Positions 8,840 to 17,521 are shown, numbered from the stretch's first letter. The stretch is 64,000 nt of DNA from Chitinophagales bacterium (GCA_013299105.1 JAAFJY010000008.1:155677-219676), one strand, 5' to 3'. Program-made: numbers and translations. Notes: generated from the letters alone by a model not told the origin.

Positions 8840-9618
8840 GCCTGACTTTTTTAGCGAATAATACTTTTGAAGGAAAAACTGCGCTGGTCACAGGTGGTGG
8901 CAGCGGCATAGGCTACGCCATCGCCGAGCAACTCTTGCAGGCTGGAGCCAAAGTTTACATCGCCTCCCGCAAGGAGGATAAACTGCAAAAAGCGGTTGAG
9001 AAACTCAGCAAACTGGGCGACTGCCAATACGCAGTTTGCGACATCCGCGAATCGCAGCAATCCAAAGACCTGGCAGAAAAAATAAAAACTGAAAGTGGCC
9101 GTCTTGACCTTCTGGTCAACAACGCAGGCGGGCAGTTCCCCTCCCTGGCCGAGGACATCAGCGAAAAAGGCTGGAACGCGGTGATCAACAACAACCTCAA
9201 TGGCACTTGGTACACCAGCCAAAACATGGCCCAGGCTTTTTTCATTCCGCAAAAAGAAGGCGCGATCGTCAACATCATCGCCAATATTTTTCGGGGTTTT
9301 CCAGGCATGGCGCATACGGGTGCCGCCCGAGCCGGCGTCGATAACCTGACCAAAACCCTGGCCGTGGAATGGAGCAAGTACCAAATCAGGGTCAACGCCA
9401 TTGCGCCCGGCATCATCCAGTCCACGGGTTTGGACCAATATCCGCCGGACATCTTGAAAGGGCTGGCCGATACGATTCCTGCCAAACGTCTGGGCGGGGT
9501 CGATGAAGTGGCTTATTTGGCCGCTTTTTTGCTAAGTCCTTTTGCTACTTACATTACTGGCGAAACCATTTATATCGACGGGGGGCAGCGTCTATACGGC
9601 CAACAATTCGTCCTGTAA
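8836..9618 (+). CDS. SDR, peroxisomal trans-2-enoyl-CoA reductase (PECR/DECR)-like
   Basis: 260 residues with the Rossmann motif TGGGSGIGYAIAEQLL and NNAGGQFPS. The usual YxxxK is not present; the segment reads AHTGAARAGVDNLTKTLAVE, closely resembling animal PECR and 2,4-dienoyl-CoA reductases, where the catalytic Tyr is elsewhere or replaced. The C-terminal IPAKRLGGVDEV and IDGGQRLYG also match that family. Predicted reaction: NADPH-dependent reduction of 2-enoyl- or 2,4-dienoyl-CoA, needed for unsaturated chains. It overlaps the molybdoenzyme gene by 4 bp, implying translational coupling, and the next gene starts 17 bp downstream. Confidence 0.85.
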   Translation: MSLTFLANNTFEGKTALVTGGGSGIGYAIAEQLLQAGAKVYIASRKEDKLQKAVEKLSKLGDCQYAVCDIRESQQSKDLAEKIKTESGRLDLLVNNAGGQFPSLAEDISEKGWNAVINNNLNGTWYTSQNMAQAFFIPQKEGAIVNIIANIFRGFPGMAHTGAARAGVDNLTKTLAVEWSKYQIRVNAIAPGIIQSTGLDQYPPDILKGLADTIPAKRLGGVDEVAYLAAFLLSPFATYITGETIYIDGGQRLYGQQFVL

Positions 9619-9635
9619 TTTTAAAATCCCTAACC

Positions 9636-11393
9636 ATGACCACGACCAAGCAAAACCTCAGAGGAGGAGCGTTTCTGCTCGTAGATGAAGACCCCACAAA
9701 TGTCTTTTCTCCTGACGATTTCACGGAAGAACAGTTGTTGCTGCGCAAAAGCGTACAGGATTTTTTGCAGCAAAAAGTAGAAAGCCGTTACCAGGATTTT
9801 GACAGCGAAAAAGGCCACGAAATTGCCCCAGGTTTGCTCGAAGAAATGGGCGAAATGGGATTCCTAGGTGTAGGGGTGCCCGAAGCATACGGAGGCTTTG
9901 AAGCCGATTTTCGCACCCAATTGGCTTTTGGAGAAATTGCTTACAATGCCTGGTCCTTTGGCTTGTCGATTGGAGTACAAACCAGCTTGGGAGTGGCCCC
10001 ACTCTTGCTTTATGGCAATGATTATCAAAAAGCGAAGTACTTGCCAGGCATCGTTTCCGCAGCCATCAAGTCTTGCTATTGCCTCACCGAACCTGGAGCT
10101 GGATCAGATGCCAATTCGGGCAAAACCCAGGCTGTTTTGTCTGCCGATGGCAGCCATTATGTGCTGGACGGGCAAAAAATGTGGATCACCAATTCGGGGT
10201 TCGCTGACTTGTTTTTTGTTTTTGCCAAAATCGAAAACGACCCAAACTTGTCCTGTTTTATCGTGGAAAAAGCCTTTGGCGGCATCCGCCTGGGGGCCGA
10301 GGAGAAAAAAATGGGCATCAAGGGCTCGTCCACCAGGCAAGTGTTTTTTGAAAATGTGCCTGTACCCCTTGAAAACTTACTGGGTGAGCGTGGTCAGGGT
10401 TTCAAAATCGCCCTGAATGTGCTCAACACTGGCCGCATCAAAATGTCGGCCTCGGTAACGGGCAAGGCCAAACGCGGATTCAAAGCTGGCGTGCAGTACG
10501 CCAAGGAAAGGGTTCAATTTGGCAAAACCTTGGGCAGTTTTGGGGCGATCCAGCACAAAATTGCTGAAATGGGCAGCCGGATTTACACGATGGAGTCCAT
10601 TTCCTATCGCATTGCCGGGGCCATCGACCAGCAATATGATGCATTGATGGAAGGAGGAAGTTCGACTTTGGAAGCCAAATTCAAGTCGATTGCCGAGTTT
10701 GCGATGGAGTGCGCGATGGCCAAGGTCCACAACACCGAAGCGGAAGATTTCATCATCGACGAAAGCTTGCAAATTCACGGCGGCATGGGGTACTCTGCTG
10801 AATCACCGATCGAAACCATGTACCGCAACTCGCGCATCAACCGCATTTACGAAGGCACCAACGAGATCAACCGCATGTTGAGCATCGACATGCTGCTGCG
10901 CAAGGCCATGCAGGGTCAACTCGACCTGGCCAATGGCGCACTTGCCGCCAAACAAGCGCTGAAAGAACAACCTGAGCTGTTTGAGCCTTCTAAAAGCCTG
11001 CCCGAAGCAATTGATAAGCTGAAAAAAGGATTCCTGATCACAGCCGGAGCGGTTGCCCAAAAACTCTTGCCTCATCTCAAAGAAGAGCAGGAAATCCTGA
11101 TGCAGCTGGCCGACATGGCCATCCAGGTTTACGCTTTGGAGTCTTGCTATTTGCGCAGCGAAAAAGCCCAGGGTCAAAGCTCCTACCCATTGCGAAAGCA
11201 GCTCTGCCAAATCCAGTTGCAACGTAGCCTCCCTGTTTTTCGTCAAGCTGGACAGGAAATCTGTTTTGCGCTGGAAAATCCAAAACTGCTGCGTACCTTG
11301 GAAGCCCTGTGCGCCTATGAACCGTTCAACCTCAAAGCTGTTCGCAGAGAGGTAGCGGAGTATTTCATTGAGCGTGGACAATATGAGTTGTAA
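9636..11393 (+). CDS. acyl-CoA dehydrogenase with C-terminal extension (VLCAD-like)
   Basis: 585 residues, about 200 longer than ordinary acyl-CoA dehydrogenases. The core has CYCLTEPGAGSDANSGKT, DGQKMWITNSG and GIKGSSTRQVFFENV. The catalytic Glu is at E406 in RIYEGTNEINRM, the MCAD/VLCAD position. The remaining ~180 residues are the helical domain found in very-long-chain enzymes. Together with the upstream dehydrogenase, which uses the other Glu position, the cluster has two dehydrogenases with different active-site layouts, suggesting different chain types. Likely substrate is long-chain acyl-CoA. Followed by a short simple repeat and the acyl-CoA synthetase. Confidence 0.9.
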   Translation: MTTTKQNLRGGAFLLVDEDPTNVFSPDDFTEEQLLLRKSVQDFLQQKVESRYQDFDSEKGHEIAPGLLEEMGEMGFLGVGVPEAYGGFEADFRTQLAFGEIAYNAWSFGLSIGVQTSLGVAPLLLYGNDYQKAKYLPGIVSAAIKSCYCLTEPGAGSDANSGKTQAVLSADGSHYVLDGQKMWITNSGFADLFFVFAKIENDPNLSCFIVEKAFGGIRLGAEEKKMGIKGSSTRQVFFENVPVPLENLLGERGQGFKIALNVLNTGRIKMSASVTGKAKRGFKAGVQYAKERVQFGKTLGSFGAIQHKIAEMGSRIYTMESISYRIAGAIDQQYDALMEGGSSTLEAKFKSIAEFAMECAMAKVHNTEAEDFIIDESLQIHGGMGYSAESPIETMYRNSRINRIYEGTNEINRMLSIDMLLRKAMQGQLDLANGALAAKQALKEQPELFEPSKSLPEAIDKLKKGFLITAGAVAQKLLPHLKEEQEILMQLADMAIQVYALESCYLRSEKAQGQSSYPLRKQLCQIQLQRSLPVFRQAGQEICFALENPKLLRTLEALCAYEPFNLKAVRREVAEYFIERGQYEL

Positions 11394-11410
11394 GGTCGTT
11401 CCCGTCTAAA

Positions 11411-11436
11411 CTCCTCAACTTCTCAACTCCTCAACC
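11411..11436. repeat. 8-nt period simple repeat (CTCCTCAACTTCTCAA)
   Basis: Three TCAAC units at 8-nt spacing fill most of the space before the acyl-CoA synthetase ATG at 11442. Near-identical to 2516-2536. Confidence 0.7.
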
Positions 11437-11441
11437 TTGTT

Positions 11442-13130
11442 ATGATTATCGACCACAATACGCCCTTGATCGGCTTTCTCGACTACTTCTACCAGTATGA
11501 AGCCGAAACGCCGGATGCCATTTTTATGCGTCAACCAACTGGTGATGCTTGGCACAACATCACTTGGCGTGCAGCTGGTGATCAGGTCCGCCGCATAGCC
11601 CGCGCAATGCAAGACTTGGGACTTCAGCCGGGCGACAAGGTGGGAATTGTCTCGAAAAATTGCTACCACTGGATCCTTGCCGACCTGGCCATTGCGATGG
11701 GGGGCTTTGTTTCTACACCATTTTACCCGAATCTTACTGGCCAACAACTCAAGGAAGTCTTGCAGGCCAGCGACGCAAAATTGTGCTTTATCGGCAAGCT
11801 GGACGAATGGGATCAAATGAAAACGGGCCTCATCGAAGGCCTGCAACTCATCCGTTTTCCGCAATACGCTGGCAATGCGCAAATTGATCAAGGACTGGAC
11901 TGGGACGAACTCATTGCCAAAACCGAGCCTTTGACAGGCAATCCCTCACCCGATCTCGATGACCTTTGGACCGTGATTTTCACCTCTGGCACGACAGGAG
12001 CACCCAAGGGTGTGATGCTCAGTCATCGGCACCCGGCGGCCCTTTTGTACAATGAAAAAGTAAATGGAGACTTGAAGATTTTCGAAGGAAATGAACACCG
12101 CTTTTTCTCCTTTCTGCCGCTCAATCACATTGCAGAGCGGGTGATTGTCGAGATTGCTTGCTTACTGACGGGTGGCACTATTTCTTTTGCCGAATCGATC
12201 GATTCTTTTGCCAAAAACCTGCAAGCTACCCAGCCAACTCTGTTCATGGCAGTACCGCGCATTTGGAGCAAATTTTACCTGGGAATTTTGGCCCGGATGC
12301 CAGAAAAGCGTTTGAATTTCCTGCTAAAACTCCCTTACATTGGCAATTTGATCCGCAACAAAATCAAGACAGGCTTGGGGCTCTCAAAGGCAAGGATCAT
12401 GCTTACCGGAGCAGCTCCTACCCCCGAAGCAGTGAAGCAGTTTTTCCTTAAAATCGGCTTGAAATTGCAAGAGGTGTATGCCATGACCGAAAACACAGGT
12501 GGTTGCACCCTCATGCCTGCCGACCAACTCAAGCCAGGAGGTGTAGTTGGCAAACCCCTGCCGAATGTCCAAATCAAAATTGATGCCGAAACGGGTGAAG
12601 TGTGCATGAAAGCCCCTTGGGTAATGCTGGGTTACTACAATGACTCCGAGAAAACCGCTCAAGTGTTGCGCGACGGGTGGTTACACACAGGCGACCAAGG
12701 CGAAATGACGCCAGAAGGTTTTCTCAAACTGACGGGCCGGGTGAGCGACACCTTCAAATCAGCCAAGGGGAAATACATCGTTCCTGCGCCAATCGAAATG
12801 GGTTTTGCCCAAAACACCTTTATCGAACAAGTTTGTGTGGTGGGTTTGGCCCAACCACAACCCTTGGCTTTGGCCGTATTGTCCGACCTTGGAAAACAAG
12901 CTGAAAAAGACGAGGTAGAAACAGCCATCAGCGAGACTTTAAAAGAAATCAATGCCAACTTATCCAATTACGAACGGGTAAGCGCCGTGGTTTTGACCAA
13001 GGAACCCTGGCTAATTGAAAACGGTTTGTTGACCCCGACGATGAAAATCCGCCGAGACGTGTTGCACCGTAGATATGAAGCGCAATATGAAACTTGGGGT
13101 AACGCAAAAGCACCAGTTATTTGGGAATAA
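11442..13130 (+). CDS. AMP-dependent long-chain acyl-CoA synthetase
   Basis: 562 residues of the adenylate-forming superfamily. It activates a fatty acid to acyl-AMP and then acyl-CoA, the entry step for the neighbouring beta-oxidation enzymes. The P-loop FTSGTTGAPKGVMLS starts at about residue 180. The linker/adenine motif is YAMTENTGG, where the common YGxTE is changed to YAMTE. The hinge region reads GWLHTGDQGEMTPEGFLKLTGR and is followed by FKSAKGKYIVPAPIE, typical of long-chain (FadD15/bubblegum-like) enzymes. Length and motif order are complete. An R1 palindromic element starts about 10 bp after the stop. Confidence 0.9.
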   Translation: MIIDHNTPLIGFLDYFYQYEAETPDAIFMRQPTGDAWHNITWRAAGDQVRRIARAMQDLGLQPGDKVGIVSKNCYHWILADLAIAMGGFVSTPFYPNLTGQQLKEVLQASDAKLCFIGKLDEWDQMKTGLIEGLQLIRFPQYAGNAQIDQGLDWDELIAKTEPLTGNPSPDLDDLWTVIFTSGTTGAPKGVMLSHRHPAALLYNEKVNGDLKIFEGNEHRFFSFLPLNHIAERVIVEIACLLTGGTISFAESIDSFAKNLQATQPTLFMAVPRIWSKFYLGILARMPEKRLNFLLKLPYIGNLIRNKIKTGLGLSKARIMLTGAAPTPEAVKQFFLKIGLKLQEVYAMTENTGGCTLMPADQLKPGGVVGKPLPNVQIKIDAETGEVCMKAPWVMLGYYNDSEKTAQVLRDGWLHTGDQGEMTPEGFLKLTGRVSDTFKSAKGKYIVPAPIEMGFAQNTFIEQVCVVGLAQPQPLALAVLSDLGKQAEKDEVETAISETLKEINANLSNYERVSAVVLTKEPWLIENGLLTPTMKIRRDVLHRRYEAQYETWGNAKAPVIWE

Positions 13131-13140
13131 AAAACAGGTT

Positions 13141-13288
13141 AGTATTTGAGCTAAAATAAGATGGACACATTTGCTTTTGAGGTTTAGCAAAAAAAGAACA
13201 CAACTTCCTTTCATCCAGTTGTTTAAACTGGTAGTTCTCTTTTCTCGCTAAACCCAAATCTATCCACCTTATTTTTTTACGCTCCCTT
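13141..13288. repeat. R1 palindromic repeat, copy A
   Basis: About 148 bp, an imperfect inverted repeat. The left arm TTTGAGCTAAAATAAGATGG pairs with the right arm CCACCTTATTTTTTTACGCT, and inner blocks GAGGTTTAGCAAAAAAAGAA and TCGCTAAACCC also pair. The transcript could fold into one long hairpin. It lies between the acyl-CoA synthetase and the damaged SDR. Other copies are at 24424, 28161 and 40120. Confidence 0.88.
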
Positions 13289-13305
13289 AAACCACGTACT
13301 ACAAA

Positions 13306-14120
13306 GTGAAAAACTTTCAAAACAAAGTCGCCGTAATCACTGGCGCAGGCTAATGGGCCGAGAATTGGCCTTATTGCTGGCTGCACGAGGAGCAACAGTG
13401 GTGCTGAACGACTGGAATGAAGCGACTTTGCAAGAAACCATCGACATGGTCGAAAAAGCAGGCGGTAAAGCAGGCGGAAGGGCCTTCAGTGTGGCCGACC
13501 GGGAAGCGGTTTATGCCTTTGCAGAGGAAACAGCCCAGCGTTTTGGGCAGGTGGACATCGTGGTCAATAACGCCGGCATCTCACTTTTACCCCAAAAAGC
13601 AGAAAGCTTGAGCTACGAGCAGTTCGAGAAGATCATCGACGTCAACATGTGGGGGGTGGTTTATGGCTGTAAGGCTTTTTTACCCCACCTCAAAGCCCGG
13701 CCAGAAGCCTCTTTGGTCAATATTTCCAGTATTTTTGGCATTGTGGCTTATCCTGATCAGGCACCGTATGTAATGTCAAAGTTTGCGGTAAGGGGTTTCA
13801 CTGAAATCTTGCGCCAAGAGCTCAGGCCGACTAATATTGCCGTAACTTGCATCCACCCTGGTGGCATCGCCACCAATATTGCCCGCAATGCGCCAACCGA
13901 CAACCAAGCAGCCCTGGAAAAATTCAGCAAGGCTTTCGACAAAATGGCCATCACCTCGGCACGAGATGCCGCTATCCAGATCCTGAGCGGCATTGAAAGC
14001 AAAAAGAAACGGGTGGTCATCGGCAAGGATGCAAAATTTATGGACTTCATTGCCCGACTTTGGCCCAGTAGCTACGAAAAAACACTGATGAAGAACTACA
14101 ACATCGAACGTTTTAAGTAG
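13306..14120 (+). pseudogene. short-chain dehydrogenase/reductase with frameshift in the NAD-binding motif
   Basis: From a GTG at 13306 the frame encodes KNFQNKVAVITGAG, the standard SDR N-terminus. It then hits TAA at 13351, exactly where SGMG should follow. The rest of the protein continues in another frame from ATG 13353 (GRELALLLAARGATVVLNDW) to 14120, with NNAGIS and catalytic YVMSK intact. Two bases are present where six are expected, so a 4-nt loss in TGxxxGxG explains the break. The 255-residue downstream frame alone lacks the first beta-strand and most of the nucleotide loop. A recent mutation or a sequencing error are both possible. The start is GTG, with ATG used by most neighbours. 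Intact, it would be an acyl-pathway or lipid SDR. Confidence 0.75.
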
Positions 14121-14128
14121 GCTCTCTC

Positions 14129-14160
14129 TTCAACCTTTCAACTTTTCAACCTTTCAACTC
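14129..14160. repeat. 8-nt period simple repeat (TTCAACCT-like)
   Basis: Four TCAAC-containing units at about 8-nt spacing fill most of the space between the SDR stop and the aldehyde dehydrogenase start at 14169. Confidence 0.7.
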
Positions 14161-14168
14161 AGTAAGCC

Positions 14169-15605
14169 ATGATCGCGGTTTCAACAGATCCAGCAATTGC
14201 CATTCAGGAAGTTTTTGTGAAGCAGCAAGCGCAAGCGCAACGCCAAAAACACCTGAGTGTGGCCGAGCGGCGTGAGCGCATTCAACGCATCATCCGTTAT
14301 GTAGAAGACGATGCTAAAATGAAGGGCTTGAAGGATGCCATGTATGCCGATTTTCGCAAATCGGAGGCTGAGGTTTTGATTTCAGAAATTGGGGTCATCA
14401 CCCAGCACGCTCGCCATGCTTACCGCGAATTGGCGCGCTGGATGCGCCCGGAAAAAGCCAGTGCGCCCTTGCTCTTGGCGGGCACCCAAAGTTATGTACA
14501 ATTCGAGGCCAAGGGCGTTTGTCTGATCATTGCACCCTGGAATTATCCTTTCAATCTGATGTTTTCGCCATTGCTGTATGCCATTGCGGCGGGCAATACG
14601 GCCATTTTAAAGCCCTCAGAGATGACCCCACATACCTCGGCGTTCATGAAAAAAATGATCACCGAATTATTTCCAGAGGAGGAAGTGGTCATGATTGAAG
14701 GGGATGCCAGCACGGCGAAAATCCTCTTGGATTTGCCTTTCGACCATATTTTTTTTACGGGAAGTCCTCAAGTGGGTAAAATCGTAATGGCTGCGGCGGC
14801 TAAAAATCTCACTTCAGTTACCCTGGAACTAGGTGGAAAATCACCCGCCATTGTTGACGTCTCAGCCAATGTGGAGGATGTAGCCTACAAAATGGCTTGG
14901 GCAAAATGCCTGAACAATGGTCAAACTTGCATCGCACCCGACTATGCCTTGGTCAACGAAGCCCAAAAAGAACAATTCATCCAAGCTTATCGGGCTGGGA
15001 TCGAAAAACTCTACCCAGGTGCGATAGAAAGTGGAATTGCCGACAACCCTGACTATTGCCGCATCGTCAATGATCGGCACTACCAGCGCATTCGCCGCTT
15101 GTACGACGATGCCATCAGTAAAGGTGCGGTAGAATTGCTAGGTGGACGCTGGATCCCTGAAGAAAGGCTGGTGCCCCCTACCCTGCTGGGCAATGTGAGC
15201 GATGACATGCTGATCATGGAAGAAGAAATTTTTGGGCCAGTTTTGCCATTGGTAACATATGCCAACAACGAAGATGCCGTCCGAACCATTCTCAAGCGAC
15301 CTAAGCCGCTGACCCTGTACATTGGCGCACGCAGCAAGGCTTTTATCGACTATATTTTGGAAAACACTAGCGCAGGAAGCACCGTGGTAAACGATTTCTT
15401 GCTGGGTTATGCCAATCCGCATTTGCCATTTGGGGGCGTCAACAACAGCGGCATTGGCAAGTACATGGGCTACTATGGTTTCGTGGCTTTTTCCAATGAA
15501 AAATCGGTGATCAAGCGCAATTTTGGTACCATGAGCATGATCTATCCGCCTTACAACAAGACGGTGATGTTTATTTTGAACAAGCTTTTGAAGCGGATTT
15601 TGTAA
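14169..15605 (+). CDS. aldehyde dehydrogenase, ALDH3 / fatty aldehyde type
   Basis: 478 residues, short N-terminus typical of class 3 aldehyde dehydrogenases. Substrate-binding and catalytic motifs are IAPWNYPFNL, LELGGKSPAIV with general base E220, and NNGQTCIAPDY with catalytic C254. EEEIFGPVLPLV and PFGGVNNSGIGKYMG complete the set. The last residues (YNKTVMFILNKLLKRIL) form a hydrophobic/basic tail like the membrane-targeting tail of fatty aldehyde dehydrogenases. Expected to oxidise long-chain aldehydes to acids with NAD(P), which could feed the acyl-CoA synthetase two genes upstream. It ends the plus-strand lipid cluster. Confidence 0.9.
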   Translation: MIAVSTDPAIAIQEVFVKQQAQAQRQKHLSVAERRERIQRIIRYVEDDAKMKGLKDAMYADFRKSEAEVLISEIGVITQHARHAYRELARWMRPEKASAPLLLAGTQSYVQFEAKGVCLIIAPWNYPFNLMFSPLLYAIAAGNTAILKPSEMTPHTSAFMKKMITELFPEEEVVMIEGDASTAKILLDLPFDHIFFTGSPQVGKIVMAAAAKNLTSVTLELGGKSPAIVDVSANVEDVAYKMAWAKCLNNGQTCIAPDYALVNEAQKEQFIQAYRAGIEKLYPGAIESGIADNPDYCRIVNDRHYQRIRRLYDDAISKGAVELLGGRWIPEERLVPPTLLGNVSDDMLIMEEEIFGPVLPLVTYANNEDAVRTILKRPKPLTLYIGARSKAFIDYILENTSAGSTVVNDFLLGYANPHLPFGGVNNSGIGKYMGYYGFVAFSNEKSVIKRNFGTMSMIYPPYNKTVMFILNKLLKRIL

Positions 15606-15664
15606 GGCGGATTGGGGCTGGTACAAGGGGAGCGAAATAATAAACCATTCCCAACGCTACTTTT

Positions 15665-15779
15665 TTTCTAAACCAGAATTTTGTCTAAATCAGAATTTGC
15701 AGAATTGCAGAATTTCTTGTGTGGTGTTGACCAAAACAAGAATTTAAAAGAATTAGAGAATTGGCCCGCTTCGCGGTCT
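15665..15779. repeat. R3 intergenic repeat, copy A
   Basis: Contains TCTAAACCAGAATTTTG, short CAGAATT units, GTGTTGACCAAAAC and ends with GGCCCGCTTCGCGGTC. The same modules in the same order lie at 40211-40310, inside a 196-bp insertion. It occupies the centre of the 307-bp gap between the aldehyde dehydrogenase and CvpA-like genes. Confidence 0.8.
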
Positions 15780-15852
15780 AGGAGGCCCAGACAATGGTAC
15801 TAGATAGAATTTTCACCAATGAAAATAGACAGTTATTTTGTTACCAGCAAGC

Positions 15853-15916
15853 CCCATTAACAACTAACCATTAACCATTAACCATTAACCATTAACCATT
15901 AACAACTAACCATTAA
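15853..15916. repeat. 7-nt tandem repeat (TTAACCA)n
   Basis: About five perfect TTAACCA units flanked by AACAACTAACC variants. It runs into the last codons of the CvpA-family gene on the minus strand. Not a CRISPR: units are contiguous and have no spacers. Confidence 0.85.
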
Positions 15917-16563
15917 TAAACTTGTCGCGACTCCTCCTCCGGTTCTTCGCTCAAATCGCGCTCTTCATACGGATTGGGGTCAACGGCTTTGTCATCGGTG
16001 TCATAAAAACTTTCAGTTTCGCTTTTTTGGGTCATGTTTTCCACATCATCCAAAACGTCAATGGTGAAATCTTTGAAATTGGTGACGGTTGGGCCCAATT
16101 TTTTGATTACACTCCAAGCCCTGCTTGGATAGCCTTTGAGGTAAGGGTAGGTTTGAGAATCTAAGGTGGCCATTTCAACATCGCGGGTGGAAGAGCTCAA
16201 TACGAACATCAATAGGACGCTGTAAATCAGCACACCAAGGGCCATTGACACCAGGCCTCCAAGGATTTGGTTGATGAAGTTGATGTTGATGCTTTCCAAA
16301 ACGCCTTCTACCCCTCGGCCAATCATGCGCAAAAGGATCATCGTCAAAAACAGGGTAAGCAAGAACCCCGCCAAAAACATCATGGGCCCACTTGAACCCG
16401 AAATATCTTTGAGGAATCCAGTCATAGCTGGGGTAAATCGAAAACTCGCCATCAGTCCTACAAAAATGGAGACGTAGCGCACCACGGTTTGAATGATTCC
16501 GCGAGAATAGCCAAACCAAAATGAGGTCATGACCACAATCAATAAAATGACATCTATGACCAT
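15913..16563 (-). CDS. CvpA family membrane protein
   Basis: 216 residues. The first ~110 residues hold four hydrophobic segments: DVILLIVVMTSFWFGYSRG, VRYVSIFVGLMASF, MMFLAGFLLTLFLTMILL, and a segment after LGGLVSMALGVLIYSVLL. The spacing is typical of CvpA/colicin V production proteins of the inner membrane. The C-terminal ~70 residues are hydrophilic and acidic (EERDLSEEPEEES). No bacteriocin genes are nearby, so a general envelope role is more likely than colicin export. Its last codons touch a TTAACCA tandem repeat. Confidence 0.75.
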   Translation of the reverse strand: MVIDVILLIVVMTSFWFGYSRGIIQTVVRYVSIFVGLMASFRFTPAMTGFLKDISGSSGPMMFLAGFLLTLFLTMILLRMIGRGVEGVLESININFINQILGGLVSMALGVLIYSVLLMFVLSSSTRDVEMATLDSQTYPYLKGYPSRAWSVIKKLGPTVTNFKDFTIDVLDDVENMTQKSETESFYDTDDKAVDPNPYEERDLSEEPEEESRQVY

Positions 16564-16904
16564 ATCAGTGTTTTCCTTTTTTGTTGAGACGCATGAATGC
16601 TTTCTCTGGATACAAATTTGCAGTAAAAATCTTCACTTTGGCAATTTTTTCCGACTTACAGCACAAATTATTGGATGAGAGGACCTTTTTGTTGCATTTA
16701 TCGGTAAAAATGAAGCGCTGTAATGGTTTTTGGGCTTATCTTTGGAATTAATTTTCATGCTGGTGGAAGAAAAAATGAGTTTTCTCTACATTGTTTAGTA
16801 TCGTGCACGACAAAATTGCGTCTCAATGTAGTGGTTTTAGCCGTACAAGACTCCCATGCTTTTACCTTAACTCAGGAATTCATTTCCATAAAAAATCCTT
16901 GAAC
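16564..16904. other. divergent intergenic region with one promoter-like site
   Basis: 341 bp between the CvpA-like gene (minus) and a small secreted protein (plus). Only a TAnnTTTG-type promoter candidate at 16737 stands out. An in-frame extension upstream of the ATG at 16905 has no protein-like character. Confidence 0.5.
16737..16744 (+). promoter_or_regulatory. candidate Bacteroidota -7 element TATCTTTG
   Basis: Matches the TAnnTTTG consensus. It lies about 160 bp before the ATG of the 16905 gene. No convincing -33 TTTG at the expected distance, so support is modest. Confidence 0.35.
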
Positions 16905-17387
16905 ATGCGTTTTCTTCCAATGACTATTTTATTTGTAGCTGGCTTGGCCCTGGCCCAAACCCTGGTTGCTCAAAACAACAGCAACAATTCTGCAAGCTTG
17001 GTCTTCGAACTCGGCAAGGACGAAGCAGCCTATGAAAAGCTGACCCAGGAGCACACCCGTGGCCTGTTGATCGTTTCCAATAATGACATGAAGCAAACCC
17101 TGAGCAATTGGTTTGACTTGTTGAAATCGATCCAGGAACACGCCAATCAAAGCAATTTCAACATCAACGGTGTGAAGATTTACTTGCACGTCTTTTGGAA
17201 CGAAAATGGCAGCATCAACCGCGTTGGGTATTTTTTAATGCCCGATTCGCGCTTCATCAAGCCTGAGGAAATGAAGGCTTTCTTCGGCTCCTTCATCCGT
17301 CAATACCAGCCAAAACTCAGCAGCGATAAGAAGTTTTCACATTATACTTCGGCTAGTTTCCCAATTTTGTGGGGAAATAAGCAGTAA
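16905..17387 (+). CDS. small secreted protein of unknown function
   Basis: 160 residues from the ATG at 16905, chosen because it opens a clear signal peptide (MRFLPMTILFVAGLALAQTL, cleavage near VAQ). An upstream in-frame TTG would add 38 residues without signal character. The mature part is mixed alpha/beta with TRGLLIVSNNDMKQTL, VKIYLHVFWNENGSI and RVGYFLMPDSRFIKPEE. The last recalls proteins in which one element sits under a peptide or metal-binding energy-transducer fold, but no family can be named. It is monocistronic, with a hairpin terminator shared with the superoxide dismutase gene on the other strand. Confidence 0.7.
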   Translation: MRFLPMTILFVAGLALAQTLVAQNNSNNSASLVFELGKDEAAYEKLTQEHTRGLLIVSNNDMKQTLSNWFDLLKSIQEHANQSNFNINGVKIYLHVFWNENGSINRVGYFLMPDSRFIKPEEMKAFFGSFIRQYQPKLSSDKKFSHYTSASFPILWGNKQ

Positions 17388-17480
17388 AGACATTTAAGTA
17401 TTTGAGTAGTCCTAAATGCAAGACTGAAATCAAAAGATTTTTCTATTAAATCATTGCCTTTGATGGACTAGCAAAAGTTG

Positions 17481-17521
17481 AAAGGCCCGTTTCTCACCAT
17501 ATAGAAACGGGCCTTTGTTTT
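17481..17521. terminator. bidirectional terminator between 16905 gene and superoxide dismutase
   Basis: Perfect 14-bp stem AAAGGCCCGTTTCT / AGAAACGGGCCTTT with an 8-nt loop, followed on the plus strand by GTTTTTA. It lies between convergent genes. Confidence 0.85.

Noticed and set aside
15853..15916. Possible CRISPR array of TTAACCA units
   Set aside because: Units are only 7 nt and contiguous, with no spacers and no cas genes nearby.
15913..16563. Colicin V biosynthesis locus
   Set aside because: CvpA family proteins are widespread and there are no bacteriocin, immunity or export genes close by.
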